This document shows, piece after piece, positions 46,078 to 57,643 of a DNA stretch of 64,000 nucleotides. This DNA comes from Hybos culiciformis (taxonomy: Eukaryota > Arthropoda > Insecta > Diptera > Hybotidae): contig OZ023273.1 in NCBI GenBank assembly GCA_964007475.1, positions 69,565,430 to 69,629,429 on the forward strand. The letters are read 5' to 3'. A program made the position numbers and the translations under genes. The notes beneath the pieces were generated by a model. That model made no database searches. It worked only from the letters and a program-made list of their open reading frames with translations, and was not told the origin of the DNA. Each line of letters opens with the position of its first letter. The stretch's first letter is position 1.

Positions 46078-47488
46078 TATTCACATAAATGTAGTCCCAT
46101 TCATCTAAAATGGCTTAAAAATTCTTATACAGAAGAAGTTTAATACTTACAAGCTTAAGAGAGCTTTAAATTATTTATTTATTAGGTGAATAAAAATTTT
46201 CAAAGGGTTTTCTTTATTTTATCCCTAAATAGAATATTATCATCCAACAAATTGTATATATACCCGATATAATATATCTCAGTAGACAAAGTTAAATCAA
46301 AACTTAGCTCTGTAAGTCAATTATTATATCAGCGAAAAATAAAAAAAACTTGTAAATTTAATATCTTGGAAATAAATATGAATTGAATTGAATTAGGTGA
46401 ATAAACCTTGAAAAAGTAGATTTTGAAATAACTATGTTATGAAATCGTAAAAATTATAAATTGATAAAAAGTGTATAGACTTGTTATCATCCTAATCCTT
46501 ATGGAAATTGTAAGAATCTTTTCTGGTACTTTCAAAATTAATTAAACATACAACTTTTAGTTGAAATAAGAAAAGAAAAGTAATATAATAGCATTTTGAA
46601 ACTTGTTTATTCAGAAATTACGTTGCAAACAAATTTAAATTTAAAGGTGTAATTTTTAAACCTTTTGCCATTTTTGAACTAATTTAAACATAGGCTTTGG
46701 AGTCTGTTTGAAGTTATGGATAATATAATTGCAAACATGCTTCAATTCCAAATTATTGCAGGGAATATAAGTAATCGATAATTAAAATATGAAATTAGAA
46801 GTTACAGCAAAAAAAAAAAAAAGAAGTGGAATAGAATTTAGAAAATTATTTTGAGTTAATGACTTTAAAAAACCAAATGAAATAAAACGTAAAGATTTTA
46901 AGCTCTAAAAAATTAAAAAAAAAAGGTTAAATTTTCGCAGTAAAATGAATTTTTATTTTTTTTTAATATGTATTAAAACATTTACAAAAGTCTGAAACTA
47001 ATATTGTCAAAACTCAAAACTATAAAAAAAATAAAATAAAATGTTGTAATAAAAATACTCCTAACCGTTTTGTTTAATCAATAACGAAAAAAAAATAAAA
47101 AAAAAAACAATAAACAAAACCCTTAAGAATATTACAAGGAAATTAATTTGATTCTTATGTTGATAGTTTAATATTAAAACCTTCAACCAGAGAGGAACAA
47201 AATAAAAATCCTATTAACTTAGAAATTACTATCAGAATTATCTGCGTACAAGCCCTTTTGCATACAATTTTTTCAGTTCGGAATAGTTGGAAATACATAT
47301 TTAATTATTTAAGAACTTTAGTCTAAAAGCTAAAAAGAAAATTCATATAAAATCTTTCATAAAATATTATAGAAAGCTTAAGTCTATAAAATGTATATAT
47401 TTTTTATTATTCTTGAAAAAAAATAAAAAAACATCATGTAAACATATATGTAGATACTCATCTAAAAATAACTCTTTCAAAAATTTTT
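46078..47488. other. Intergenic A/T-rich spacer
   Basis: Nothing supportable seen. Confidence 0.4.
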
Positions 47489-47639
47489 GAAGTTTATACT
47501 TCTTTAGCGACGTTGGAAGAAATTTGGTAGAGGGTAAAAATTTATTTTCATATAGAATTTTTCTGAGAATCGTCATCATTTTTCTGAGAATCGACCGTCA
47601 TCATTTTTCAAATATTAAAAAAAAAAACAAACCATAATT

Positions 47640-47702
47640 GGGTTCGAACCTGGCACCTTCAGACTTATTAGTATGGTGTTCTATCCACTAAGCCATACGG
47701 CC
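47640..47702 (-). repeat. tRNA-like segment (SINE head or decayed tRNA)
   Basis: The minus strand has GGCCGTATGGCTTAGTGGAT (box A consensus TGGCTTAGTGG) and GGTTCGAACCC (box B) at tRNA spacing. The anticodon stem does not pair, so it is not a functional tRNA. It differs from the four others at 47984, 49257, 49601 and 50875. Confidence 0.6.
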
Positions 47703-47983
47703 ATATAATTTTTGCTTTCTAAAATATAATAAAAAAATTCTAATAAACCATTCATTTTTTTGTTTTTATTTTATTGTAGGGGAATAAAAAATAATACTCA
47801 AAAAAAAAAAATAAGAAAAGAATTAGAATACTCAAAAAATGAGTTTGAAAAATTAACTAACCAATCAAAAAATTAATCCAAACAAAAAATCTAAGTATTT
47901 TGCCATATAATGAGATTTAATATTATTTAGGAAAATAAATCAAAAATATTTTTTGTATTTGTTTAGAAAGCTAAACTTATATA

Positions 47984-48050
47984 GGCAATATGGCTTAGTA
48001 TTATAGTAGAACATCACACTGTAAGTCTGAAGGTGCCTGGTTCGATTCCC
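47984..48050 (+). repeat. tRNA-like segment, + strand, unit 1
   Basis: GGCAATATGGCTTAGTATTA carries a degraded box A, and GGTTCGATTCC is an intact box B. ACTGTAAG lies in the anticodon-loop position. It faces the minus-strand segment at 47640, about 280 bp away. Confidence 0.55.
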
Positions 48051-49256
48051 AATGAGGATTTTTTTTTTTTTAATAAAGAAACAAATCCTTTTAGTATTTT
48101 TGGAAAACGTTAAATATTCATATGATATATGATAAAAATTAAATTTTTGCACCACTTAACAATTCTTGAATTAAAATAAAAATATGATTTATAGTTTTTC
48201 ATTAAAAAAAAGAAATTAAATAATCCTTTTCTTTGTGGGTCCCCAAAAAAAAATTCTCATGTGACAACGGAATTTATTGTCGATTTATTTATATATGTAT
48301 AATAAAATAAGGGACTATGAAATAATTAAATAGTAATAGTTAGCAATAGAAATATACATTTATTTTTTGATCCTACATTTTTTAATTTATAGCTTAAATA
48401 TTATTTGCCAAATTCGATTCTAATTTCAATTTGATATTTTCGTCTATTTTTTATTTTGACATGCAGATTGTGAAAACTTCGGAATTTCACGCAGTTACGA
48501 ATGATTAAATATAAAAATATAAAATATTGTTAACTTCATATTATTTAACGTCTCAAATTAATTATAGATTTAGCTAGACAAATAATATTATTTCCAGTCG
48601 ATGATGAACTTTTACAGATAAGACTTATATAAACAAAATACAATAAAATAGATTTAAATGCCAAAATTTAATAAAATTATTTAACAATTGATTAATATGA
48701 ACAAAAATTTAGTAAAATGTCTTAAAATTCGATTTATATGAACAAAATTTCGATTTATAATTCATAATGTTTAATTTAAATTAGTTATTCGAGCTGATTT
48801 TCCATCAAATAAAATAATTTTCGAAACATCTGGGAAATGTTTTTACACACTCTAGATTATTTTTTACAGAGATCATGTAACCACTAAAGTTATAAACATT
48901 ATATCCTATAAAACAAATTTATAATATTGGACGCACTAAACTCGTTACAAACAACATAGGTATATTTTGGCATTGATAGTATAGATATCGATCAAGTAAT
49001 TTATCATTATAGGTTTTCCCGGCTCAAAATATGCAAAAAAAAAAAATATTTTCAAAATAGGTAGCTCTGGTGAAATAAAGATTACCAGACCAAAAATTTT
49101 GGGTAGGAATTCATAATTATCGTACACTTTTTTAATTTCAAATATATGTCCAATATTACAAGCAAAAAAATTACATATTCTACCAATAAAAAAATTATGT
49201 TCAAAAAATTTTAAAAATTATTATGTTCAAAAAAGTTAAAAAAAAAATGTATTCAT

Positions 49257-49321
49257 TGGGGAATCGAACCTGACACCTTCACTCTTACAGTCCGATGTTC
49301 TAGCCACTAAGCCATACGGCC
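49257..49321 (-). repeat. tRNA-like segment at the unit 1/unit 2 junction
   Basis: The minus strand reads GGCCGTATGGCTTAGTGGCT, AGAACATCGGACTGTAAG, and GGTTCGATTCCCC. Both internal promoter boxes match the consensus. The loop could present GTA, but the anticodon stem is unpaired. Confidence 0.6.
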
Positions 49322-49600
49322 ATATAATTTTTGTTTTCTAAAATATAATAAAAAATTCTAATAAACCATTCATTTTTTTGTTTTTATTTTATTGTAGGGG
49401 AATAAAAAATAATACTCAAAAAAAAAAATAAGAAAAGAATTAGAATACTCAAAAAACGAGTTTGAAAAATTAACTAACCAATCAAAAAATTAATCCAAAC
49501 AAAAAATCTAAGTATTTTGCCATATAATGAGATTTAATATTATTTAGGAAAATAAATCAAAAATATTTTTTGTATTTGTTTAGAAAGCTAAACTTATATA

Positions 49601-49667
49601 GGCAATATGGCTTAGTATTATAGTAGAACATCACACTGTAAGTCTGAAGGTGCCTGGTTCGATTCCC
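49601..49667 (+). repeat. tRNA-like segment, + strand, unit 2
   Basis: Appears identical to 47984-48050, displaced by 1617 bases. Confidence 0.55.
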
Positions 49668-50874
49668 AATGAGGATTTTTTTTTTTTTAATAAAGAAACA
49701 AATCCTTTTAGTATTTTTGGAAAACGTTAAATATTCATATGATATATGATAAAAATTAAATTTTTGCACCACTTAACAATTCTTGAATTAAAATAAAAAT
49801 ATGATTTATAGTTTTTCATTAAAAAAAAGAAATTAAATAATCCTTTTCTTTGTGGGTCCCCAAAAAAAAATTCTCATGTGACAACGGAATTTATTGTCGA
49901 TTTATTTATATATGTATAATAAAATAAGGGACTATGAAATAATTAAAAAGTAATAGTTAGCAATAGAAATATACATTTATTTTTTGATCCTATATTTTTT
50001 AATTTATAGCTTAAATATTATTTGCCAAATTCGATTCTAATTTCAATTTGATATTTTCGTCTATTTTTTATTTTGACATGCAGATTGTGAAAACTTCGGA
50101 ATTTCACGCAGTTACGAATGATTAAATATAAAAATATAAAATATTGTTAACTTCATATTATTTAACGTCTCAAATTAATTATAGATTTAGCTAGACAAAT
50201 AATATTATTTCCAGTCGATGATGAACTTTTACAGATAAGACTTATATAAACAAAATACAATAAAATAGATTTAAATGCCAAAATTTAATAAAATTATTTA
50301 ACAATTGATTAATATGAACAAAAATTTAGTAAAATGTCTTAAAATTCGATTTATATGAACAAAATTTCGATTTATAATTCATAATGTTTAATTTAAATTA
50401 GTTATTCGAGCTGATTTTCCATCAAATAAAATAATTTTCGAAACATCTGGGAAATGTTTTTACACACTCTAGATTATTTTTTACAGAGATCATGTAACCA
50501 CTAAAGTTATAAACATTATATCCTATAAAACAAATTTATAATATTGGACGCACTAAACTCGTTACAAACAACATAGGTATATTTTGGCATTGATAGTATA
50601 GATATCGATCAAGTAATTTATCATTATAGGTTTTCCCGGCTCAAAATATGCAAAAAAAAAAAAATATTTTCAAAATAGGTAGCTCTGGTGAAATAAAGAT
50701 TACCAGACCAAAAATTTTGGGTAGGAATTCATAATTATCGTACACTTTTTTAATTTCAAATATATGTCCAATATTACAAGCAAAAAAATTACATATTCTA
50801 CCAATAAAAAAATTATGTTCAAAAAATTTTAAAAATTATTATGTTCAAAAAAATTAAAAAAAAAATGTATTCAT

Positions 50875-50939
50875 TGGGGAATCGAACCTGACACCTTCAC
50901 TCTTATAGTCCGATGTTCTAGCCACTAAGCCATACGGCC
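50875..50939 (-). repeat. tRNA-like segment opening the partial third unit
   Basis: Same as 49257-49321 apart from one substitution seen (TTACAG to TTATAG on the + strand). Confidence 0.6.
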
Positions 50940-50974
50940 ATATAATTTTTGCTTTCTAAAATATAATAAAAAAA

Positions 50975-51214
50975 ACACGAAGCAGTCATAGAACTGCCTA
51001 CAGAAGTTTATACTGTAGATTAAAGATTTAAAAACTATGAAAAAAACTATGAATAACAGTGGCTACAAATGATGGGCTGCTCAGTAAAAAATGTAAATTA
51101 AAATAAAAATCAGTCCATCAGTCCAAAAGCAGTCCATTATTTGTAGCCACTGTTATTTCATAGTTTAAATCTTAAGTATAAACTTCTGTAGGCAGTTCTA
51201 TGACTGCTTCGTGT
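50975..51214. mobile_element. Palindromic (hairpin) element, copy 2
   Basis: It begins ACACGAAGCAGTCATAGAAC and ends with the complement GTTCTATGACTGCTTCGTGT. The arms of about 100 bp share TGCCTACAGAAGTTTATACT and CAGTGGCTACAAATGATGGG with 34385-34586. The centre has diverged. It interrupts the third copy of the tandem unit after AAAATATAATAAAAAA. Confidence 0.85.
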
Positions 51215-51778
51215 TTTTTTTAAATGTCCAGGTGCTTTTCATCAATTTCAATTTTAATACTTTTAATTTAAATTAATTCTATTTAAAAAAAAAAAAAAGA
51301 AGTATTTTCAAAAGTATTTGCACCGGTCATTCATCGTCTTGGCACACCTTATCAACCTACATGTATATATTTATTTTCGCTTTATTTTAGTACACAAACA
51401 CAATAACAAATTTATGGTTCGGAAAGGGCTGAAATATACACCTGTAATTAATTTTGTCACCAGAAATAATAATAACTGGATTGAAAAAAAAAAAAAAAAA
51501 ACTTGATATAAATAGTTAGCATAAAGTTTTTCTGAATTATATAGGGGTTGGGTAACATTACCGGTATTAGTAAGTAATACAGGAATGCAGAAAAAATGTC
51601 CTTCTATTATATTTTAGATTTTTAGAAGCGCTTTTTAAGACCAATCAAATGATTTATCTGGTTAAACTCATCACAATCTAATACTTGAGAATCTAAGGCC
51701 AACATAAATGTAATACAGTATTAGAAAGCTTAAATTTAAAATTTAGGGCAATAAAACTAAATCTTCATCGCCGTAATC

Positions 51779-52316
51779 GTAGTGGTTAGGGTTTCCATAC
51801 TCGGTTATCGAGTACACGGTTACTCGGTTATTTTCCTGTTTTTTACATTACTCGAAAATCGGGTTTTCGGCTTTAATACTCGGTTATTATTTAAACAATT
51901 TTGTGGAGGCAAAATAAATATCAAATGAACTCAAATTGAAAAAAATTGTGTAAGTACTAGGCTTTGAAAAAATTTAGTTTTGGTTTTTTGTTTTAAAAAT
52001 TGCAGTCCAAATTCAAAACTAGTGAAAGCAAGTAAGTAAGCTTTTCAAAAAAATTGTTTTGGTTCTTCTTTTAAATTTGAAAATAAGTTTATTCGACAAA
52101 CTGGAAACTTCGAATGGTTAGATGTACTAATTTTTTAAAAATGGTTTAATTAATGTTATAATTTTAATTAAAAATTAAAAATATAACATAAATTACATAA
52201 CATACAATTTTTTTTTTAAATACTCGGTTAATAGAGTACTCGGTTAATTTTCCTTAAAGATACTCGAAAACTCGGTTAATTGATTTTGCCGAGTAATTGG
52301 AAACCCTAGTAGTGGT
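51779..52316. mobile_element. hAT-family non-autonomous element, TSD GTAGTGGT
   Basis: The element at 51787-52308 (522 bp) begins TAGGGTTTCCA and ends TGGAAACCCTA, flanked by a perfect 8-bp duplication GTAGTGGT. The motif ACTCGGTTA recurs many times near both ends in both orientations, as subterminal transposase-binding repeats do in hAT elements. No coding sequence was found. Confidence 0.92.
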
Positions 52317-53954
52317 CTTCTATTATAAGAATTAAATTCAAATAAACCTCATTGTTAATATAAATATTAAAAAATTATTTTTATATAATACATACGGACA
52401 CAAAATTACTATTGACGATGCATACGGATCAGATAACATGAATCTCATATACGATCTTGTTTTATATTTATTAACCGTGGATTTAAACTTAGAAGCTTAA
52501 AACCATCCAGTTTCGATATTTAAGTCCAAAAATAATTATTATAGTGTTAATATTTATGTACTAATATACTCATAATTTTTGCAGGTTTTTAATTAAGCTT
52601 GAAAATGAGGTATTTTTGAAAATCTATTATAGCAAACTAATACATATATTTTTTTTAACACAACCCTTATAATATTTAGATTTGTAAAAATGTAACAACT
52701 CGTATTTCAAAAGTAATCATTATGCTCACGGTTTATAAAATAATTATGCAAATTGTTTTATTTGCCTTTTCAAATTAGGGGTTGTTTGATAATTTAAAAA
52801 ATATACATATATATAAGTACGTTAAGTATATGCACATAAATATTTTACTTCTATATAAAAAAAATAATTTGAAATTCTTGTTCATATTGCAAAAAAAAAA
52901 TTAATAACTATACCTATTTAAAAAATATGTTTTTTTTTATAATTTTGAATAAATATTCATTTTTATAAAATATAAAGTATTATTTAATTATATCCAACGA
53001 CCTTAAAATTACAGCAATAAACAAATAAAATGCATTTTATATGTACAAAATATATGCTATACCGGAAAAAGCTTTTTAATAAATAAAAAGTCCCAATTTT
53101 TAAATATATTTTTTTTTAACAATCATGTATATGAGAACTGATATAACATGAAAACATTTCTGTATTACTTTAAAAACTCTAATTAAAAAAATAATTAATT
53201 AGTCATATATTTATTGAAATTGAAATAATGACATTCTTAAGTAAATGCTATTTAAACAAATAATGTTAGTATAACTTTAGGACATTTTTTTAAATCATGA
53301 TTTGATAAGGTATATGATATTTTCATTATTTACTGCTAATATTATAGTCAAGTCTATCATTCAACAAAAAAAAAATCAATTAGTCTTAAATTTTTATCTA
53401 ATTCCAAAATACATATTTAAGAAACCCTTAATTCCACAAATTTCATAAAAAAAAAACATTCATCAAAAAAAAAAATAAAAAAAAAACAAATTCAAACATC
53501 TGTCCATTTAATTCAACATAACATATATAACATAAAGTTCTAAAAAAGTAAAGTTCAACACCTTCTACCTTTTAGTAAAACTATATTTTTATGCAAAAAA
53601 TATCTATCTGAAAATTATCAAAGAAATTCCCTCTCTATAGTAAAGAAGGAAACGGAGTGTGAAGACCTTCTTCTATACTAAAAATAAAAACTATTTCCGA
53701 GATAGATCCTACTGACCAAAGTTTTTTATAATAACATTGTGGGATCTTGATATGGAAACATAATTAAAAAAAACAATAATCATACAGATCATTTGTAACA
53801 AATGCATTATTTCTTTCTATAGTTTACAAAATATCATAGAAAAGTCAAAAACTTTTATATTTGATTCCAACAAAACTTCTCCTTCTTTCAATAAATTGGA
53901 ACATTTCGCAAGTGTTAACTAAGAGGTGAACTTGTTAAAAAATTTAACGGGTTG
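52317..53954. other. Intergenic A/T-rich spacer
   Basis: Nothing supportable seen. Confidence 0.4.
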
Positions 53955-54564
53955 GTGACGAAATTCCTTATGCCAAAATTCTTTATCGAAAATACTTTTT
54001 TCAAAATTCACTATGGACAAAATCCACTGTGGACAAAATTCACTATGGACAAAATTCATTAGGGACAAAATTCGCTATGGACAAAATTCATTAGGGACAA
54101 AATTCTTTAAAAAAATATTTTGAATTAAAAAAATTAAAAAACAAATCGCGCGAATTTTTTTTTTATTTTTTTAATTCAAAATATTTTTTTAAAGAATTTT
54201 GTCCCTATTTTTGTTTTAATATAAAATTTATATAAATCAACCTAAAATGCGATACCTACCTATATTTTACGTTGTTTCTTTATTTTTTCAATTTAGAGTA
54301 GGTTAGGTGGGGACCGACTAACTCACCACGTTCTTGTCGTGATCCCCGTGTAACGCAGAGAGTGAATTGAATTTTAATAAAAATGTAGAATTTTACAAAA
54401 AGAATTTTTTCATAGTGAATTTTTATCCACAGTGAATTTTCTCCATAGTGAATTTTGTCCATGATAAATTTTTCCCATAGTGAATTTTGTCCATAGTGAT
54501 TAAAATTATTTTCGAAAAAGAAGAATTTTGTCCATTTGAATTATGGGATGAGGAATATCGTCAC
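53955..54564. mobile_element. Second foldback-type element with short tandem repeats
   Basis: The ends GTGACGAAATTCCTTATGCC and the complement of GTGACGATATTCCTCATCCC match in 16 of 20 bases. From about 54005 to 54100 a 16-17-bp unit, TATGGACAAAATTCACT, repeats six or seven times, and inverted copies lie at about 54405-54500. An inner hairpin at about 54085-54207 pairs GACAAAATTCTTTAAAAAAA with its complement. No target duplication was recognised. The core GGACAAAATTCA is also present in the element at 7021-8143. Confidence 0.7.
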
Positions 54565-55147
54565 GATCCCGAACTTGGTAAAAAAGTTAACTTCTGTAAA
54601 GTGAAAGTTGCAAAATATGTCAAGCTTAAAACGAAATTATGATAATGAATAACTTTTGATCTATATTCTGAATCTGTTAATTTTGGTTTCTGTATTTATC
54701 TGATATTGTTGTGCCCCTCTGTTATATGAAATAAAATTTATCCTTAAAAAAAATTCAAGCAAAAAAAATTTATTTTGTTTTTTTTTTTTTTTTTTTGAGA
54801 AAAAAAGTTAATTAACAGAATTGGAAATTTTTATCATTTTCATTATAAAACAGTATAATACACATTTATATGACACTGAAAAAAAAATTTATTTTATTTT
54901 AAGAAAAAAATATAAAAGTTAGAAAATCAATTTTCTTCACAATATAATTTATATATGTTTCAATAGAAATTTATAAAAAACAATTAAAAATATAAAGATA
55001 TTTATTTTCTAGCTAGAACTGAATAACTTGAATTATATTTATACATATACTATTATAAGAATCTGATACAAGACTTAGTCAGTGATTAGAGTTGTATGAT
55101 GTGATGAAAAAAAATTATAGTTATTCAATAATTTTCTCAACAACAAT
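54565..55147. other. Intergenic A/T-rich spacer
   Basis: Nothing supportable seen; a T-run lies at about 54778-54796. Confidence 0.4.
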
Positions 55148-55624
55148 AGTGCTTCACCCTTAAAAAAATTTAAAAATTTCAAATTCCTAATGTATTTTGT
55201 TAGTGTAAAATTTCAAAATTTTTTTTGTTGTTGTGAATTTCAAATACACGCCTCAGAGCGTGTATTTGAAATTCACAACAACAAAAAAAAAATTTGAAAT
55301 TCAAGTTCTGTCATTAGAATTGCCAATTAAAAAAAAAAAAACATGACAGATGAAAAAAATTCCGCAAATTTCCTGAGATTTTTCTTGTACAATAATTTTT
55401 TGTTCATAATTTTTCCCCGATATAATAAAAATTCTCTAAATTTCGGGAAAGAAAATCCTAATCTGGCAGCTTTGTTATTAATATTTGAAATTTATCAAAA
55501 AAAAGTGAAAAAAAAAGTGTTCACCCGAAAACTTTTTTTTGACATTAAATTACACTAACAAAATACATTAGGAATTTGAAATTCAGAATTTGAAATTTTT
55601 AAATTTTTTTAAGGGTGAAGCACT
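55148..55624. mobile_element. TIR element with ~70-bp inverted ends and internal hairpin
   Basis: AGTGCTTCACCCTTAAAAAA at 55148 is mirrored at 55624, and the arms continue through CAAATTCCTAATGTATTTTG and TTAGTGTAA, with a 15-bp extra duplication in the right arm. A separate near-perfect palindrome lies at about 55215-55300 around CACGCCTCAGAGCGTG. The frame at 55343-55558 shows no domain. The target duplication is unclear. Confidence 0.8.
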
Positions 55625-56742
55625 TATGATTGAATCTTGTAAATATTTTTTTCAGTGTGTATATTCCAAATAATTTTATTATTTTTTTTTCATATTCTTT
55701 TAATAAAAATAGGACCTTACAGGATTATTTTATTAACGTTTTTTTTTATGATATTTTTAAAAGACAGTCTGTTTATTGAATTAATTATCATTATTTCAAA
55801 TTTTTATTAATTTCTTTATTTTATTAGGTAGTAAGTTCGGTTTATTTAAATTTACTAAAATTTCTCCTTATCAAAAAAAATAAATACTAAAATAAAAATT
55901 GTGAAGAAATTTTAGTAAAACGAGACGAGATTATGGAAGAAGGTTTATTGTACAAATACAACTAATTAAATGAACCGCAATGGCGCAATATATAAAAAAA
56001 ATTTAAGTTTAATTTTGAATAATAAATTAAGAATTATTTTCGCATACATATTCCGAAAATACCTATATCTATATAAAAATATCTATGAAAATAATTATTT
56101 AAAATTAAAAATCTCAATGTAGAAAAAATTATGTGTGCAAAGCGTAGGAAAATCATTTTTTTTCGTACACGGTTAGCGCCTCGATAAAAAAACCCATGCC
56201 TGGTACGGAAAAAAATCACTTTTTCTATCTTGTTGCACAAGGCTATTGTTGTATAGAATTGTAGATCATTGTTAATATTATTACAGTCTGGAGCTTGTCA
56301 AATAACATAATAATATTCAATCTTCACTTTTGTGAACAATTTTTCAAAATTTGTCATATTTGTTTATAACTTGTTTATTAAATAAAAATAACTAGGTACA
56401 TTCACTCTAAATTCTAAAATAATATATTATTAATATCATATTTGGAACAATAAATTTTATACTATTGCAATGATATGTTGTTAAATTATTATACGTACCG
56501 CGGAACAAAAATGTTATTTATTATTTTCTTAAAATATGTATTAAAATTATGCGTTGGTAAATACGTTTTTTAGAGATGTCTCACTGCCAATCTATCAACC
56601 TAACGAGTACAAACCAAAGAGAAACCTGCAGACCAAACTAATAAATGGTCCCCAGATGTGGTGTCGATTAGTCTAGTGGTTTTTGAATGGGTTAGATAGC
56701 ACATAAGATTTTTATATATTAAATTGTACGGATATAAATACC
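55625..56742. other. Intergenic A/T-rich spacer
   Basis: Nothing supportable; a box-A-like TAGTCTAGTGG near 56670 has no box B partner. Confidence 0.4.
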
Positions 56743-57643
56743 ATCTCAAGATCTGAAAATCTTCGAGAATTTTACTTTTTATGTAGAGTAAGTATCAATT
56801 AATAATAAAATAATAAATGTTAAAAAATGTTTTGAGAATGGTAAAGAATTTTAAGTATGTAAATACCGAGATCGTGCTCATAAGGTTAGCATTGGGTGAT
56901 TGTGCAAAAATACATACACAAGGAGTACATTGTTTTATCCACATATCAGTTCTGACAGACTTCCACAATCCAACTTATACCCATCGTATTTGTTTACAAA
57001 AATGAATACGCGGTCCATATTGCCCTCCAGTAAATGTAGAAAAACAGTTTGAAAATATATATTCGTTCAATAGTATTCACCCAATTGCATTTTTCTATAC
57101 AAATTAAATTTTATTAATTTTTATAACAGAAATTTACAAACTCTTCATTATTATTTTATTTTAATTTATTATAAATAAATTTTGGTCAGTTGAATGTTCA
57201 AAGTATATGTACGTATTTTATATGCATATATACAACACCCGTAAAAATTAATAATTGATAAATAACGATTAAATAATTAAAAATACCATATGTAAAAATT
57301 AAATAAAGAATAAAATATATAAAACGTAGTATAATTTTGTAAGAATTAAAAAGATAAAAAACAAACCTCAAAAGAACCATAATGTACCATGAGTAATTTT
57401 TATTCTCATAATGAAAGCTTTCACAAACGTTATTTTAACCTACATTATCTTTATTTCAAGGAATTCATTGTTGATAGTAATCGATATTAATATCAAATTA
57501 AGTTTGTGAAAAACTATCATCCTCCTATATTTTGATCTCCGTTGTTCAACTTCTAACAACCTATTCACAAATTATTTTATTAGGAATTGATACTTAACTC
57601 TACATAAAAAGTAAAATTCTCGAAGATTTTCAGATCTTGAGAT
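56743..57643. mobile_element. Element bounded by 58-bp inverted repeats
   Basis: ATCTCAAGATCTGAAAATCT, then TCGAGAATTTTACTTTTTAT and GTAGAGTAAGTATCAATT at 56743-56800, reappear as the complement at 57585-57643 with one inserted base. The 784-bp interior is A/T-rich. The frame at 56817-57005 has no recognisable domain. A perfect-looking TIR of this length suggests a fairly young non-autonomous DNA transposon; no target duplication was recognised. Confidence 0.75.

Larger units (their letters stand above)
47641..50974. repeat. Tandem duplication of a ~1617-bp unit (two copies plus partial third)
   Basis: Unit 1 (47641-49256) and unit 2 (49257-50874) are nearly identical, with an offset of 1617 bases; hand comparison shows only a handful of substitutions and one A-run length change outside the tRNA-like heads. 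A third copy starts at 50875 and is cut after about 100 bases by the palindrome at 50975. Each unit begins with a minus-strand tRNA-like segment. The near identity means a very recent duplication or an assembly artefact. Confidence 0.9.
47489..51275. mobile_element. Composite repeat family, copy 2 (expanded)
   Basis: It shares with 33493-34620 the start (GAAGTTTATACTTC and GGTAGAGGGTAAAAAT), single units of the minisatellite (about 49050 and 50670) and the terminal palindrome with right flank (50975-51275). Between these lie two tandem copies of a 1.6-kb unit and five tRNA-like segments. No protein coding was found. The repeated frame at 47940-48155 and 49557-49772 is an accident of the tRNA-like sequence. 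Confidence 0.5.

Noticed and set aside
47940..48155. 71-codon frame repeated at 49557-49772
   Set aside because: Identical because of the tandem duplication; it runs antisense through the tRNA-like segment and has no domain.
47640..50939. Functional tRNA genes
   Set aside because: Boxes A and B are present, but anticodon stems do not pair and acceptor stems are poor.
54000..54100. CRISPR-like regular repeats
   Set aside because: The 16-17-bp units are directly tandem without unique spacers and have inverted partners; this is an insect foldback element.
56660..56700. Box-A-like TAGTCTAGTGG
   Set aside because: No box B at the expected distance, so no tRNA or SINE call.
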